A stretch of DNA of 64,000 nucleotides. It comes from Goekera deserti. Lineage in GTDB: Bacteria > Actinomycetota > Actinomycetes > Mycobacteriales > Geodermatophilaceae. How positions within the stretch are numbered: position 1 is the stretch's first letter; every line of letters starts with the position of its first letter. The notes below the pieces were generated by a model. The model was not told where the DNA came from. It saw only the letters and a program-made list of their open reading frames with translations, and did not search any database. The stretch spans positions 186,001-250,000 of the forward strand of contig NZ_JAAGWK010000009.1 in NCBI RefSeq assembly GCF_010685995.1, written 5' to 3'. Below, piece by piece: positions 44,993-53,765 of the stretch. A program made the translations under genes and the position numbers.

Positions 44993-45607
44993 ATGGCACC
45001 CCCGATCAGCGACGCGGTCGTCGTGGACGTCCTGCGCCGGGTCGACCAGCTCTGCGCCCCCCTGGTGCGCCGCCTCGGCCGGCCGCCGGAGCTCCCGGCG
45101 CCGGAGCGGGCGGCGTGGTGGGCCGAGCAGGTGAGCCGGGTCGCCGCCGGGGTGTCGGCCGCGCCGCGCTTCGCCGGCAAGCTGGCCGACCTGCTGCCGC
45201 TGCAGAACACCGTCGGCTCGGCCGTGCAGGCGGTGGTGGTCACCGGGGTGGCCGGCGAGCACGGCGTCACGGCCCCGGAGGAGCGGATCAGCCTGCTGGC
45301 CCGGGTGCTGCTGGACCGCGACCTGCCCCCGGCGACCGTGACGCCACTGCTGCAGCGCGCCGCCGGCGTGTACGCCGACGAGGCGCTCGGGGCCCGGGGC
45401 GAGCGCGGCGCCGCCCGCACGCTCTGGCGGGTCGCCCGGCTGCTCGGCCGCATCGACGACGAGCTCGACCGGCGCCCGAAGGGCAGGCTGCGGCACCGGG
45501 CGCTGGCCGTGCTGCCGGTGGTCGGCGTGGTCGGGGGCTACGCCGCCGAGCACGAGGGCCTGCGCCGGGCGGCCCGGCAGGCCGACGCCCTGCTCACCGG
45601 ACGCTGA
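44993..45607 (+). CDS. Hypothetical protein with C-terminal hydrophobic segment
   Basis: A 204-residue protein, mostly helical. A central stretch (FAGKLADLLPLQNTVGSAVQAVVVTGVAG, about residues 60-88) is moderately hydrophobic, and the C-terminal ALAVLPVVGVVGGYAAE could associate with the membrane. Charged residues are mainly Arg and Glu. I do not recognise a family; EcsC-like proteins came to mind but the match is not convincing. It diverges from the LolA-like operon and converges on metF. Confidence 0.65.
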   Translation: MAPPISDAVVVDVLRRVDQLCAPLVRRLGRPPELPAPERAAWWAEQVSRVAAGVSAAPRFAGKLADLLPLQNTVGSAVQAVVVTGVAGEHGVTAPEERISLLARVLLDRDLPPATVTPLLQRAAGVYADEALGARGERGAARTLWRVARLLGRIDDELDRRPKGRLRHRALAVLPVVGVVGGYAAEHEGLRRAARQADALLTGR

Positions 45608-45670
45608 CCCCGGGACGCCTCACCACACGTGACGCGTCTCCCGTGCCCGCGTGCCGGCCGCGGAGCTGGG

Positions 45671-46579
45671 TCAGGCGGTGGCGAGGGGGACGCGGCTGGT
45701 CAGGTTGGTGTAGACCTCGCGCGTCGCGGTGGAGCGGTTCATGGTGATGAAGTGGATGCCGGGCACGCCCTCGTCCAGCAGCCGCTCGCACATCGTCGTG
45801 GCCACCTCCACGCCCAGGGCGCGCACCGCCGCCTTGTCCTCCGGGCGGTCGCCGTCGGCGGCGGCGAAGCGGTCGGCGAGGTCCTGCGGGAACGCCTGTC
45901 CGGACAGCTGCACGATCCGGGAGATCGACCGGGCGTTGGTCACCGGCATGACGCCGGCGATCACCGGCACGTCGCAGCCGCGGGCGGCCACCCGGTCGCG
46001 CAGCCGCAGGTAGTCCTCCACCCGGAAGAACATCTGGGTGATGGCGAAGTCGGCGCCGGCCCGGCACTTGGCCACGAACATGTCGACGTCGGTGTCCGCG
46101 TCGACCGACCGCGGGTGCAGCTCGGGGAAGGCGGCCACGCCGACGCAGAAGTCACCGATCCCCTTGATCAGCTCCACCAGCTCCGCGGCGTAGTGCAGGC
46201 CGTCGGGGTGGGCGACCCAGTCGGCCTGCGGGTCCGAGCCGGGCGGGTCCCCGCGCAGCGCCAGCAGGTTGCGCACCCCGGCAGCGGCCAGCCGGCTGAC
46301 CACGTGCCGCAGCTCGGCGATGCTGTGGTCGACGGCGGTGAGGTGGGCCAGCGGGAGCATCGTCGTCTCCGCGGCGATCCGCTCGGTCACCGACACGGTG
46401 CCCTCCCGGGTGGAGCCCCCGGCGCCGTAGGTCATGGAGACGAACGACGGCCGCAGCCGCTCCAGCTCGCGCAGCGCCGTCCACAGCTGGGCCTCGGACT
46501 CGGCGTTCTTCGGCGGGAAGAACTCGAAGGACCACGACGGGACGCCGGGGACGAGCAGCTCACGAACGGTCTGTGCCAC
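45671..46579 (-). CDS. metF: Methylenetetrahydrofolate reductase
   Basis: FAD-dependent enzyme that makes 5-methyl-THF for methionine synthesis. The 302-residue product has [14 protein letters not shown] near the N-terminus, [13 protein letters not shown], the FAD-binding [19 protein letters not shown] and [11 protein letters not shown] chose GTG 46579 over GTG 46609 because TACCGT lies eight bases before it, as in other leaderless genes here. The neighbouring prenyl-synthase gene repeats the Rv2172c-Rv2173 pairing of M. tuberculosis (from memory). Confidence 0.9.
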   Translation of the reverse strand: MAQTVRELLVPGVPSWSFEFFPPKNAESEAQLWTALRELERLRPSFVSMTYGAGGSTREGTVSVTERIAAETTMLPLAHLTAVDHSIAELRHVVSRLAAAGVRNLLALRGDPPGSDPQADWVAHPDGLHYAAELVELIKGIGDFCVGVAAFPELHPRSVDADTDVDMFVAKCRAGADFAITQMFFRVEDYLRLRDRVAARGCDVPVIAGVMPVTNARSISRIVQLSGQAFPQDLADRFAAADGDRPEDKAAVRALGVEVATTMCERLLDEGVPGIHFITMNRSTATREVYTNLTSRVPLATA

Positions 46580-46587
46580 GGGGCCAC

Positions 46588-46593
46588 ACGGTA
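46588..46593 (-). promoter_or_regulatory. Putative leaderless promoter -10 of metF
   Basis: TACCGT on the minus strand fits TANNNT and ends eight bases before GTG 46579. Confidence 0.45.
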
Positions 46594-46713
46594 GTCGCCG
46601 GTCGCTCACGACCCCCGGGACGCGCAGCGGACACCGGCGGCGGGCGGGCCCGGGACCGGGCGGACAGCATCAGCCTCCTGTCACCCGGACGGGCTCTGCG
46701 GGCGCGCGCTGGG

Positions 46714-46719
46714 CATACT
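46714..46719 (+). promoter_or_regulatory. Putative leaderless promoter -10 of crtE
   Basis: CATACT is close to TATACT and ends seven bases before the GTG at 46727. There is no ribosome binding site, so the crtE-crtI-crtB transcript probably begins at the start codon. Confidence 0.5.
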
Positions 46720-46726
46720 CGGGTGC

Positions 46727-47851
46727 GTGACCGCCGGGACCCAGCAGCGAGACCTCTCTCCGGAGGCCGCTGCCCCAGCGCGCCTGCCGGCCGACCTCGA
46801 CCGGCTGCGGGCCGTGGTCGGCGAGGCCCTGTCGGGGTTCCTCGCCGAGCAGCGCAGCACGCTGGCCGGGATGGACGACAGCCTGCTGCCGGTCGTCGAC
46901 GAGGTCACCGCGCTGGCCGGCGGTGGCAAGCGACTGCGCCCGGCCTTCGCCTACTGGGGCTGGCGCGGGCTCACCGGCCCGGACGGCGAGGACGACGACG
47001 CCGTGCTGCGGGCCGTCGCCGCCCTGGAGCTCGTGCACGCCAGCGCCCTGGTGCACGACGACGTGATGGACGCCGCCAGCACCCGGCGCGGGCGCCCGGC
47101 CACCCACCTGGGCTTCGCCACCCGGCACGGTGCCGCCTCCCTGGACGGCGACGGCGCCGCGTTCGGCGTCGGCGCGGCCATCCTGGTCGGCGACCTCGCG
47201 CTGGTCTGGTCCGACGAGCTGCTGCGCCGCTCGGGCATCTCCACCGAGGCGCTCATCCGTGCCCGCCCGGTCTGGGACCGGATGCGCACCGAGGTCACCG
47301 CCGGGCAGTACCTGGACCTGCTGCGCGCCGCCGGCGGCCTGCCCGGCCCGCAGGGCGCGCTCACCGTGGCCCGCTACAAGAGCGCCGGCTACACGGTGCA
47401 GCGCCCGCTCCAGCTCGGCGCCGCCCTCGCCGGCGCCGGCGAGCAGGCAGCGGACACGTACTCCGGGATCGGCCTGCCGCTCGGCGAGGCGTTCCAGCTG
47501 CGCGACGACGTGCTCGGCGTGTTCGGCGACCCGGCGGTCACCGGCAAGTCCGCCGACGACGACCTGCGCGAGGGCAAGCAGACCCTGCTCATCTCCCTGG
47601 CCGAGGAGCGCACCGACGCCGCCGGCCGCGCCCTGCTCGCCCGGGGCCTGGGCAACCCGGCAGCCACGCCCGCCGACCTGGACGCGGTGCGCGCGCTGAT
47701 CGTGAGCACCGGCGCCCGTGACCAGGTCGAGCAGCGGATCGCCGACCAGACCGCCCGCGCCCGGCAGGCGATCGGCGACGCCGCCATCGCCGAGGACGCC
47801 CGCACCGCCCTGGACGGCCTCGCCGTCGCAGCGACCTCCCGCAACGCCTGA
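46727..47851 (+). CDS. crtE: Geranylgeranyl/polyprenyl diphosphate synthase (CrtE/IdsA type)
   Basis: A 374-residue trans-prenyltransferase. The first Asp-rich motif is HASALVHDDVMDAASTRRG (about residues 103-121) and the second is QLRDDVLGVFGD, with GGGKRLRP near residue 65 for diphosphate binding. With phytoene synthase and desaturase genes directly downstream it most likely makes GGPP for carotenoids. It could also serve other prenyl lipids, as M. tuberculosis idsA2 does. Confidence 0.9.
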   Translation: MTAGTQQRDLSPEAAAPARLPADLDRLRAVVGEALSGFLAEQRSTLAGMDDSLLPVVDEVTALAGGGKRLRPAFAYWGWRGLTGPDGEDDDAVLRAVAALELVHASALVHDDVMDAASTRRGRPATHLGFATRHGAASLDGDGAAFGVGAAILVGDLALVWSDELLRRSGISTEALIRARPVWDRMRTEVTAGQYLDLLRAAGGLPGPQGALTVARYKSAGYTVQRPLQLGAALAGAGEQAADTYSGIGLPLGEAFQLRDDVLGVFGDPAVTGKSADDDLREGKQTLLISLAEERTDAAGRALLARGLGNPAATPADLDAVRALIVSTGARDQVEQRIADQTARARQAIGDAAIAEDARTALDGLAVAATSRNA

Positions 47852-47889
47852 ACCGGAGACCGGACATCACCACCCCCAGCTCCCCCGGC

Positions 47890-49461
47890 ATGGTCCCCGG
47901 GACGCCCAGCGCAGGCGTCCCCTCCCCCGCACCGCGCCGACCGCGCCCGTTCCTGGGCCGCCGGCTGCGCACCGTGCCCGGCCGCACCGACCGCGTCGTC
48001 GTCGTCGGGGCGGGGCTGGCCGGGTTGTCGGCCGCCCTGCGGCTGCGCGGCGCCGGCCGCGAGGTCACCGTCGTGGAGGCCGGCCCCGGCCCCGGCGGAC
48101 GCGCCGGCCGGGTCGAGCGCCAGGGCTACGCCCTGGACACCGGGCCCTCGGTGTTCACCGCGCCGGAGCTGGTCGACGAGGCGCTGGCCTGCGTCGGTGA
48201 GCAGCTGAGCGACCGGGTCACGATGGTCCCGCTGGAGACCACCTACCGCGCGCAGTACGCCGACGGCAGCCACCTGGACGTGCACGCCGACCCGGACGCC
48301 TTCGCCGCGGAGGTGGCGGCCACCTGCGGGCCGGACGCCGCCGTCGAGCTGCGCCGCTACCTGGAGCACATCGCCGAGCTGTACCGGCTGCAGCTGCCGG
48401 TCTTCATCGACCGCAACTTCGACTCCCCGCTGGACCTGCTCGGGCCCGAGGTGGTCACCCTGGCCCGGCTCGGTGGCTTCCGCACCCTGGCCCGGCACGT
48501 CGACCGGCACCTGACCGACGAGCGGCTGCGCCGGCTGTTCAGCTTCCAGGCGCTGTACGCCGGGGTGTCCCCGTTCCGGGCCGTCGCCGCCTACGCGGTG
48601 ATCGCCCAGCTCGACATCGGCGCCGGCGTCTGGCACCCGATGGGCGGCATCCACGCCGTGCCGCAGGCGATGGCCGACGCCGCTGCCGCCGCCGGGGTGG
48701 TGTTCCGCTACGACACCCCGGTCATCGAGCTGGACCTGCGCGGCGGCCGGGCCACCGGCGTGCTGCTGGCCGGCGGCGAGCGGCTGCCGGCCGACGCCGT
48801 CGTGGTCACCGTCGACCAGCCCGACCGGCTGGTGCCCGGCCGGCGCCGCCGGCTGCGGCCCACGTACTCGCCGTCCTGCGTCGCGGTGCACGTGGGGGTG
48901 ACCGACGAGCTGCCCGGCCAGGCGCACCACACGATCAGCTTCGGCTCGACCTGGCGGCAGGTGTTCGACGAGCTGACCCGGGACGGGCGGCCGATGTCCG
49001 ACCCCAGCCTGCTGATCAGCATGCCCTCGCGCACCGACCGTTCGCTGGTGCCCGACGGGCGCGGCCAGGTGCTCAGCATCGTGGCGCCGACGCCCAACCT
49101 GGACCGGCGCAGCGGTGGCAACCCCGACCTGGACTGGACGACGCTGGGCCCCCGCTACCGCGACGAGGTGCTCGCCGCCATGGAGGCCCGGGGCTGGACC
49201 GGGCTCACCGGGTCGATCGAGGTCGAGGAGCTGCTCACCCCGCTGGACTGGGCGGCGCAGGGCATGGCGGCCGGCACCCCGTTCGCGCTGGCGCACACCT
49301 TCGGCCAGACCGGGCCGTTCCGGCCGCGCACCCTGCCCCCGGGCGGGCCGGAGAACGTCGTGCTGGCCGGCTCCTCGGTGCAGCCCGGCGTCGGCGTCCC
49401 GATGGTGGTGATCAGCGGCCGGCTGGCCGCCGAGCGGATCACCGGGCCGGTCGGGCGATGA
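47890..49461 (+). CDS. crtI: Phytoene desaturase CrtI
   Basis: FAD-dependent carotenoid desaturase of 523 residues. The dinucleotide motif VVVVGAGLAGLSAALRL starts near residue 36, followed by EAGPGPGGRAGRV and GYALDTGPSVFT, the CrtI substrate-entry signature. The C-terminal FAD motif is NVVLAGSSVQPGVGVPMVVISG. The ATG at 47890 leaves a 33-residue basic, Pro-rich lead-in, so a GTG nearer the fold is possible. The stop overlaps the crtB start (ATGA). It would turn phytoene into neurosporene or lycopene. Confidence 0.9.
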   Translation: MVPGTPSAGVPSPAPRRPRPFLGRRLRTVPGRTDRVVVVGAGLAGLSAALRLRGAGREVTVVEAGPGPGGRAGRVERQGYALDTGPSVFTAPELVDEALACVGEQLSDRVTMVPLETTYRAQYADGSHLDVHADPDAFAAEVAATCGPDAAVELRRYLEHIAELYRLQLPVFIDRNFDSPLDLLGPEVVTLARLGGFRTLARHVDRHLTDERLRRLFSFQALYAGVSPFRAVAAYAVIAQLDIGAGVWHPMGGIHAVPQAMADAAAAAGVVFRYDTPVIELDLRGGRATGVLLAGGERLPADAVVVTVDQPDRLVPGRRRRLRPTYSPSCVAVHVGVTDELPGQAHHTISFGSTWRQVFDELTRDGRPMSDPSLLISMPSRTDRSLVPDGRGQVLSIVAPTPNLDRRSGGNPDLDWTTLGPRYRDEVLAAMEARGWTGLTGSIEVEELLTPLDWAAQGMAAGTPFALAHTFGQTGPFRPRTLPPGGPENVVLAGSSVQPGVGVPMVVISGRLAAERITGPVGR

Positions 49462-50417
49462 CCGCACCGACCGTGCCCACCCCGCCGGCCACCCGCGCCG
49501 AGCAGCAGGCGGCGCTGGACGCCGCCTACGCGCACTGCGCGGCGATCAACGCCGAGCACGGCAAGAGCTACCACCTGGCCACCCGGCTGCTCACCCCCGA
49601 CCGCCGGCCCGCGGTGCACGCGCTCTACGCCGCCGCCCGCACCGCCGACGACATCGTCGACGTCGGCGCCGACCTGCCCGGCCGGGAGCCGGAGGCCGAG
49701 CTGGCGGAGTGGTCCCGGGCCGCCCTGACCGAGATCGAGGCCGGCTGGTCCGACGACCCGGTGCGGCTGGCGATGGTGCACACCGTCCGCCGGTACCGGA
49801 TCCCGCTGGAGCACGTGGTCGACTTCCTGGCGGCCATGACCAGCGACCTGGACGTCACCGGCTACGCCGACATGGCCGCGCTGGACCGCTACATGTGGGG
49901 CTCGGCGTCGGTGATCGGGCTGCAGGTGCTGCCCGTGCTCGGCACCGCCCCGGGCGTGACCCGGGAGGAGGCCGCCCCGCACGCGATCGCGCTGGGCGAG
50001 GCGTTCCAGCTGACCAACTTCCTGCGCGACGTCGCCGAGGACGTCGACCGCGGCCGGGTCTACATCCCGGCCGACGTCATGGCCGCGCACGGGGTGACCC
50101 GGGAGCAGCTGGCCGAGAAGCGCCACGACCAGCGGTTCCGGGCGATGATGCAGGAGATGGTGGACGTCGTCCGGCGGCGCTACGACGACGCCGCGCCCGG
50201 CACGCCGATGCTGGCCCCGGAGTCGCGGGACTGCGTGCGCGCCGCGACCGACCTGTACGGCGGCATCCTCACCGAGATCGAGCGCGCCGACTACCGCGTG
50301 CTGGAGCGCCGGGTGCGGGTGTCCAGGCCGCGCCGGGTGGCCGTGTTCGCCCGCCGGCTGACCGGCGCGCAGCTGGCCCGCGCCCGGCTGCGGGTCACCT
50401 CCCCGTCGCGCCGGTAG
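49458..50417 (+). CDS. crtB: Phytoene synthase CrtB
   Basis: Squalene/phytoene synthase family enzyme of 319 residues that joins two GGPP molecules. The two Asp-rich motifs are RTADDIVDV (about residue 61) and NFLRDVAEDVDRGRVYIP (about 190), both intact. ALYAAAR and YMWGSASVIG are also typical of CrtB. It ends the crtE-crtI-crtB operon, 12 bases before the stop of a convergent gene. Confidence 0.93.
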   Translation: MTAPTVPTPPATRAEQQAALDAAYAHCAAINAEHGKSYHLATRLLTPDRRPAVHALYAAARTADDIVDVGADLPGREPEAELAEWSRAALTEIEAGWSDDPVRLAMVHTVRRYRIPLEHVVDFLAAMTSDLDVTGYADMAALDRYMWGSASVIGLQVLPVLGTAPGVTREEAAPHAIALGEAFQLTNFLRDVAEDVDRGRVYIPADVMAAHGVTREQLAEKRHDQRFRAMMQEMVDVVRRRYDDAAPGTPMLAPESRDCVRAATDLYGGILTEIERADYRVLERRVRVSRPRRVAVFARRLTGAQLARARLRVTSPSRR

Positions 50418-50429
50418 CGCGGGCGCGGC

Positions 50430-50753
50430 TCAGAAGGCCAGCGCCTGCGCCCGGCGGGTGACCTCGGTGTGCCGGCCGTCGCGCAGCGCCTGCACCGGGG
50501 TGCCCGGCAGGCTGTCGTCCTCCCGGAACAGCCAGTCGAAGGCCTCCTCGTCGCGGAAGCCGGCGTCCTTGAGCACGGTGAGCAGGCCGGGCAGGTGCTT
50601 GAGCACCGCGCCGTCCTGGATGAAGTCGACCGGGATCTTGCCGTTGCCGCTGCCCGGGATCGCCATCAGCCGGTACTCGCGCAGCAGCTGCCGGACCTTG
50701 TTCGGTGAGACGCCGAGCAGCGAGGCCACCTCGGCCGGGGTGTAGGTGTCCAT
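50430..50753 (-). CDS. Rv2175c-family winged-helix DNA-binding protein
   Basis: A 107-residue protein with an N-terminal helix-turn-helix (YTPAEVASLLGVSPNKVRQLLREYRLMAI) and the C-terminal KHLPGLLTVLKDAGFRDEEAFDWLF region typical of Rv2175c. It ends like Rv2175c, in VTRRAQAL followed by Ala and an aromatic residue. In M. tuberculosis Rv2175c is phosphorylated by the kinase PknL; here a PASTA kinase gene lies 3 kb away. The ATG at 50753 lies inside a palindrome shared with the divergent gene, so autoregulation is plausible. Confidence 0.85.
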   Translation of the reverse strand: MDTYTPAEVASLLGVSPNKVRQLLREYRLMAIPGSGNGKIPVDFIQDGAVLKHLPGLLTVLKDAGFRDEEAFDWLFREDDSLPGTPVQALRDGRHTEVTRRAQALAF

Positions 50754-50770
50754 AGGCTCCCAGCCTATGG
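50750..50770. promoter_or_regulatory. Symmetric divergent leaderless promoter/operator
   Basis: Nine-base arms CCATAGGCT (50750-50758) and AGCCTATGG (50762-50770) flank CCC. The left arm contains, on the minus strand, the ATG of the Rv2175c-like gene. The right arm contains the ATG of the FMN oxidase gene. Each arm also supplies a TAGGCT -10 box for the opposite gene, eight bases before its ATG. Only 13 bases separate the two start codons. Confidence 0.6.
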
Positions 50771-51945
50771 CGACCGAGCAGAGCAACGACGAGCACCCGA
50801 CCGACGGCGCCGGGGGCGCCCCGGCCGCCACCGGGGCCGCCCCGGCCCCCCTGCTGGGTGCCGCGTCGAGCGAGGGCGGCGCGGGGGTCCTCTCGCTGGT
50901 CGACCTGGAGGAGCGCGCCCGCGGCCTGCTCACCCCGGCCGCGTACGGGTACTACGCCGGCGGCGCGGAGACCGAGACGACGCTGCGCGAGGCACCGGCC
51001 GCCTGGGGCAGCTGGCGGCTGCGGCCCCGGGTGCTGCGCGGGGTCACCGCGCTGGAGCCCGGGTCGCGGGGCCTGGGCACCACGCTGCTCGGCAGCGACG
51101 TGCGCACCCCGATCGGCGTCGCCCCCTGGGCCTACCAGGGCATGGCGCACCCGGACGGCGAGCTCGGCACCGCCGCCGGCGCCGCCGCGGCCGGTGCGCT
51201 GATGACCGTGTCCACGTCGGCCAACCACTCCCAGGCCGCGGTCGCCGCGGTGCAGCCCGGCTCGCCGAAGTGGTTCCAGCTGTACCGGCTGCACTCCCCC
51301 GCGTACACCGACGACCTGGCCCGGCGGGCTGCGCAGGCGGGCTACCGCGCCCTGGTGCTGACCGTGGACCTGCCGGTGCTGGGCCGGCGGCTGCGTGACG
51401 TCGGCGCCGACACGTCCGCGCACGCACACCTGCGGATGGCCAACCACCCGCCGGTCCACGGACCGGCGCCCGGCCTCGCCGCGATCCAGAGCCCGTCCTG
51501 GACCTTCGACGACGTCTCCCGGTTCGCCGACGTCTCCGGGCTGCCGGTGGTGGTCAAGGGCGTGCTGCGCGGGGACGACGCGGCGCTGTGCGTGCAGGCC
51601 GGCGCCTCGGCGGTGTGGGTGTCCACGCACGGCGGGCGGCAGGCCGACCCGGCGGTCGCCAGCGCGCACGCCCTGCCCGAGGTGGTCGACGCGGTCGGCG
51701 ACGACGTCGAGGTGTACGTCGACGGCGGCATCCGGCACGGCAGCGACGTCGCCGTCGCCCTGGCCCTGGGCGCGACGGCGGTCTTCGTCGGCCGGCCCAC
51801 CATCTGGGGCCTGGCCACCGGCGGCGCCGCGGGCGTGACCGCGGTACTCGACGGGCTCACCGCGGAGCTGGCCTCGACGCTCACCCTCTGCGGCGTCTCC
51901 GGCGTGCGGTCGGTGCCCCGCGACACCGTCGTCCGGGTGCGGTGA
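50767..51945 (+). CDS. FMN-dependent alpha-hydroxy-acid oxidase / lactate 2-monooxygenase-like
   Basis: A TIM-barrel flavoenzyme of 392 residues. After about 50 low-complexity residues come LTPAAYGYYAGGAETE (FMN-binding start), GVAPWAYQGMAHPDGE, VVKGVLRGDDAALCVQAGA with the catalytic Lys, and VSTHGGRQAD with the catalytic His and Arg (Thr replaces the usual Asn in SNHGGRQ). The C-terminal VYVDGGIRHGSDV and FVGRPTIWGL bind FMN phosphate. It would oxidise a small 2-hydroxy acid such as lactate; the true substrate is open. Confidence 0.88.
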   Translation: MATEQSNDEHPTDGAGGAPAATGAAPAPLLGAASSEGGAGVLSLVDLEERARGLLTPAAYGYYAGGAETETTLREAPAAWGSWRLRPRVLRGVTALEPGSRGLGTTLLGSDVRTPIGVAPWAYQGMAHPDGELGTAAGAAAAGALMTVSTSANHSQAAVAAVQPGSPKWFQLYRLHSPAYTDDLARRAAQAGYRALVLTVDLPVLGRRLRDVGADTSAHAHLRMANHPPVHGPAPGLAAIQSPSWTFDDVSRFADVSGLPVVVKGVLRGDDAALCVQAGASAVWVSTHGGRQADPAVASAHALPEVVDAVGDDVEVYVDGGIRHGSDVAVALALGATAVFVGRPTIWGLATGGAAGVTAVLDGLTAELASTLTLCGVSGVRSVPRDTVVRVR

Positions 51946-51987
51946 GCCGGCGGGACGACCGAGAGCGTCGCCCACGGGCAGCGCGGT

Positions 51988-52072
51988 TACCATCGGCACG
52001 GGGCCGTGACTGGCGCATCGAGGTGGACCACCACCGGGGAGCGGCCCGCAGTCCACCGCCGTGCGCCTGGGC
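51988..52072 (+). promoter_or_regulatory. ZTP (pfl) riboswitch with its promoter, upstream of glyA
   Basis: A TACCAT -10 candidate (51988-51993) is followed from about 52001 by the ZTP riboswitch core: CCGTGACTGGCG, the GGTGGACCACCACCGGGGAG block, and after a short linker CCGCCGTGCGCCTGGGC ending near 52072. These match the conserved halves of the pfl motif. The riboswitch senses ZTP/ZMP, which builds up when 10-formyl-THF is low, and typically turns on one-carbon genes such as glyA, found 33 bases downstream. The region from here to the start codon could hold the expression platform. Confidence 0.9.
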
Positions 52073-52105
52073 GAGAAGTCCTGTCGTCATCTCCCCGGAG
52101 GCCCC

Positions 52106-53614
52106 GTGACCACCACCGAACAGCCCCCCGCCGCTCTGCTCCCGGACGTCGCCGCCACCCCCGGCCACCGCGCCGCCTTCGACGGTGACGCCGCGTCGAC
52201 CGCCTACCGCAGCGCGCTCGAGGTCATCTCCGCCGTCGAGCCGCGGGTCGCCGACGCGATCACCCAGGAGCTCGCCGACCAGCGGGCGTCGCTGAAGCTG
52301 ATCGCCAGCGAGAACTACGCGAGCCCCGCCGTGCTGCTCACCATGGGCAACTGGTTCAGCGACAAGTACGCCGAGGGCACCGTCGGGCACCGGTTCTACG
52401 CCGCCTGCCAGAACGTGGACACCGTCGAGGCGCTGGCCGCCGAGCACGCCCGGGAGCTGTTCGGCGCCGAGTACGCCTACGTGCAGCCGCACTCCGGCAT
52501 CGACGCCAACCTGGTCGCGTTCTGGGCCGTGCTGGCCCAGCGGGTGGAGTCCCCCGCCCTGGCCGCCGCCGGTGCCAAGCACGTCAACGACCTCACCGAC
52601 GCCGACTGGGCGACGCTGCGCCGCGAGCTGGGCGACCAGAAGATGCTCGGCATGTCGCTGGACGCCGGCGGGCACCTCACCCACGGCTTCCGGCCGAACA
52701 TCAGCGGCAAGATGTTCGAGCAGAGCTCCTACGGCACCGACCCGGCCACCGGCCTGCTCGACTACGCCGCCGTCCGGGCCACCGCCCGCGAGGTCCGGCC
52801 GCTGATCATGATGGCCGGCTACTCGGCCTACCCGCGTCGGGTCGACTTCGCCGCGATGCGGGAGATCGCCGACGAGGTGGGCGCCACCCTGGTCGTGGAC
52901 ATGGCGCACTTCGCCGGGCTGGTCGCCGGCAAGGTGCTCACCGGCGACTTCGACCCGGTGCCGCACGCCCACGTGGTCACCAGCACCACGCACAAGTCGC
53001 TGCGCGGCCCGCGCGGTGGCCTGGTGCTGGCCCAGCCCGAGTTCGCCGAGGCGGTCGACCGCGGCTGCCCGATGGTGCTCGGCGGCCCGCTGCCGCACGT
53101 GATGGCCGCCAAGGCCGTCGCCTTCGCCGAGGCCCGCCAGCCCACCTTCGCCGGCTACGCGCAGGCCGTCGCGGACAACGCCGTCACCCTGGCCGAGGGC
53201 CTCACCCGGCGGGGGGCGTCGCTGGTCACCGGCGGCACCGACAACCACCTGGTGCTCATCGACGTCAGCGGGTACGGGCTCACCGGCCGGCAGGCCGAGT
53301 CGGCGCTGCTGGAGGCCGGCATCGTCACCAACCGCAACGCCGTCCCGGCCGACCCGAACGGCGCCTGGTACACCTCCGGCATCCGGCTGGGCACCCCCGC
53401 GCTCACCACCCGCGGCTTCGGCGCGGCGGAGTTCGACCGGACGGCCGAGTTGATCGTCGACGTCCTGTCCGGGACGACGCCGCTGCCGGCGGCCAGCGGC
53501 GGCACCTCCAAGGCGAAGTACCGGGTCGAGGACGGCCTGGCCGACCGCTCGCGCGCGGCCGCCGCCGAGATGCTCGAACGGCACCCGCTCTACCCGGGCC
53601 TGGACCTCGGCTGA
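52106..53614 (+). CDS. glyA: Serine hydroxymethyltransferase
   Basis: PLP enzyme converting serine and THF to glycine and 5,10-methylene-THF. The 502-residue product has [41 protein letters not shown] and the PLP-Lys motif [13 protein letters not shown]. It is longer than E. coli GlyA (417) because of an N-terminal extension and an insertion near residues 150-190 ([19 protein letters not shown]), a form I recall in other actinobacteria. The GTG at 52106 has GGAG five bases upstream and sits behind the ZTP riboswitch. Confidence 0.93.
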   Translation: MTTTEQPPAALLPDVAATPGHRAAFDGDAASTAYRSALEVISAVEPRVADAITQELADQRASLKLIASENYASPAVLLTMGNWFSDKYAEGTVGHRFYAACQNVDTVEALAAEHARELFGAEYAYVQPHSGIDANLVAFWAVLAQRVESPALAAAGAKHVNDLTDADWATLRRELGDQKMLGMSLDAGGHLTHGFRPNISGKMFEQSSYGTDPATGLLDYAAVRATAREVRPLIMMAGYSAYPRRVDFAAMREIADEVGATLVVDMAHFAGLVAGKVLTGDFDPVPHAHVVTSTTHKSLRGPRGGLVLAQPEFAEAVDRGCPMVLGGPLPHVMAAKAVAFAEARQPTFAGYAQAVADNAVTLAEGLTRRGASLVTGGTDNHLVLIDVSGYGLTGRQAESALLEAGIVTNRNAVPADPNGAWYTSGIRLGTPALTTRGFGAAEFDRTAELIVDVLSGTTPLPAASGGTSKAKYRVEDGLADRSRAAAAEMLERHPLYPGLDLG

Positions 53615-53620
53615 CCAAGA

Positions 53621-53671
53621 CCCCCGTGCCCCCCACCCCTCGCACGCTCGCGACGGGACCCTGCACGGGGG
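53621..53671 (+). terminator. Candidate terminator after glyA
   Basis: Nine-base arms CCCCCGTGC (53621-53629) and GCACGGGGG (53663-53671) can pair across a long 33-base loop, starting seven bases after the glyA stop. The long loop makes this a moderate candidate. Confidence 0.4.
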
Positions 53672-53752
53672 CCGCCGGGGCCGGTGTGACCGGGAACTCG
53701 GGCGGGTGCGGTCCCGCCCGCGTGGTGGGCCCCGGATCGCCGGATCCGCTCC

Positions 53753-53758
53753 TAGACT
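53753..53758 (+). promoter_or_regulatory. Putative leaderless promoter -10 of the PASTA kinase gene
   Basis: TAGACT fits TANNNT and ends seven bases before the GTG at 53766; no ribosome binding site is visible. Confidence 0.5.
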
Positions 53759-53765
53759 CGCCGCC

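Noticed and set aside
46580-46609. Upstream GTG start for metF at 46609
   Set aside because: It would place the start upstream of the TACCGT box that fits a leaderless promoter for 46579. Not excluded without 5'-end data.
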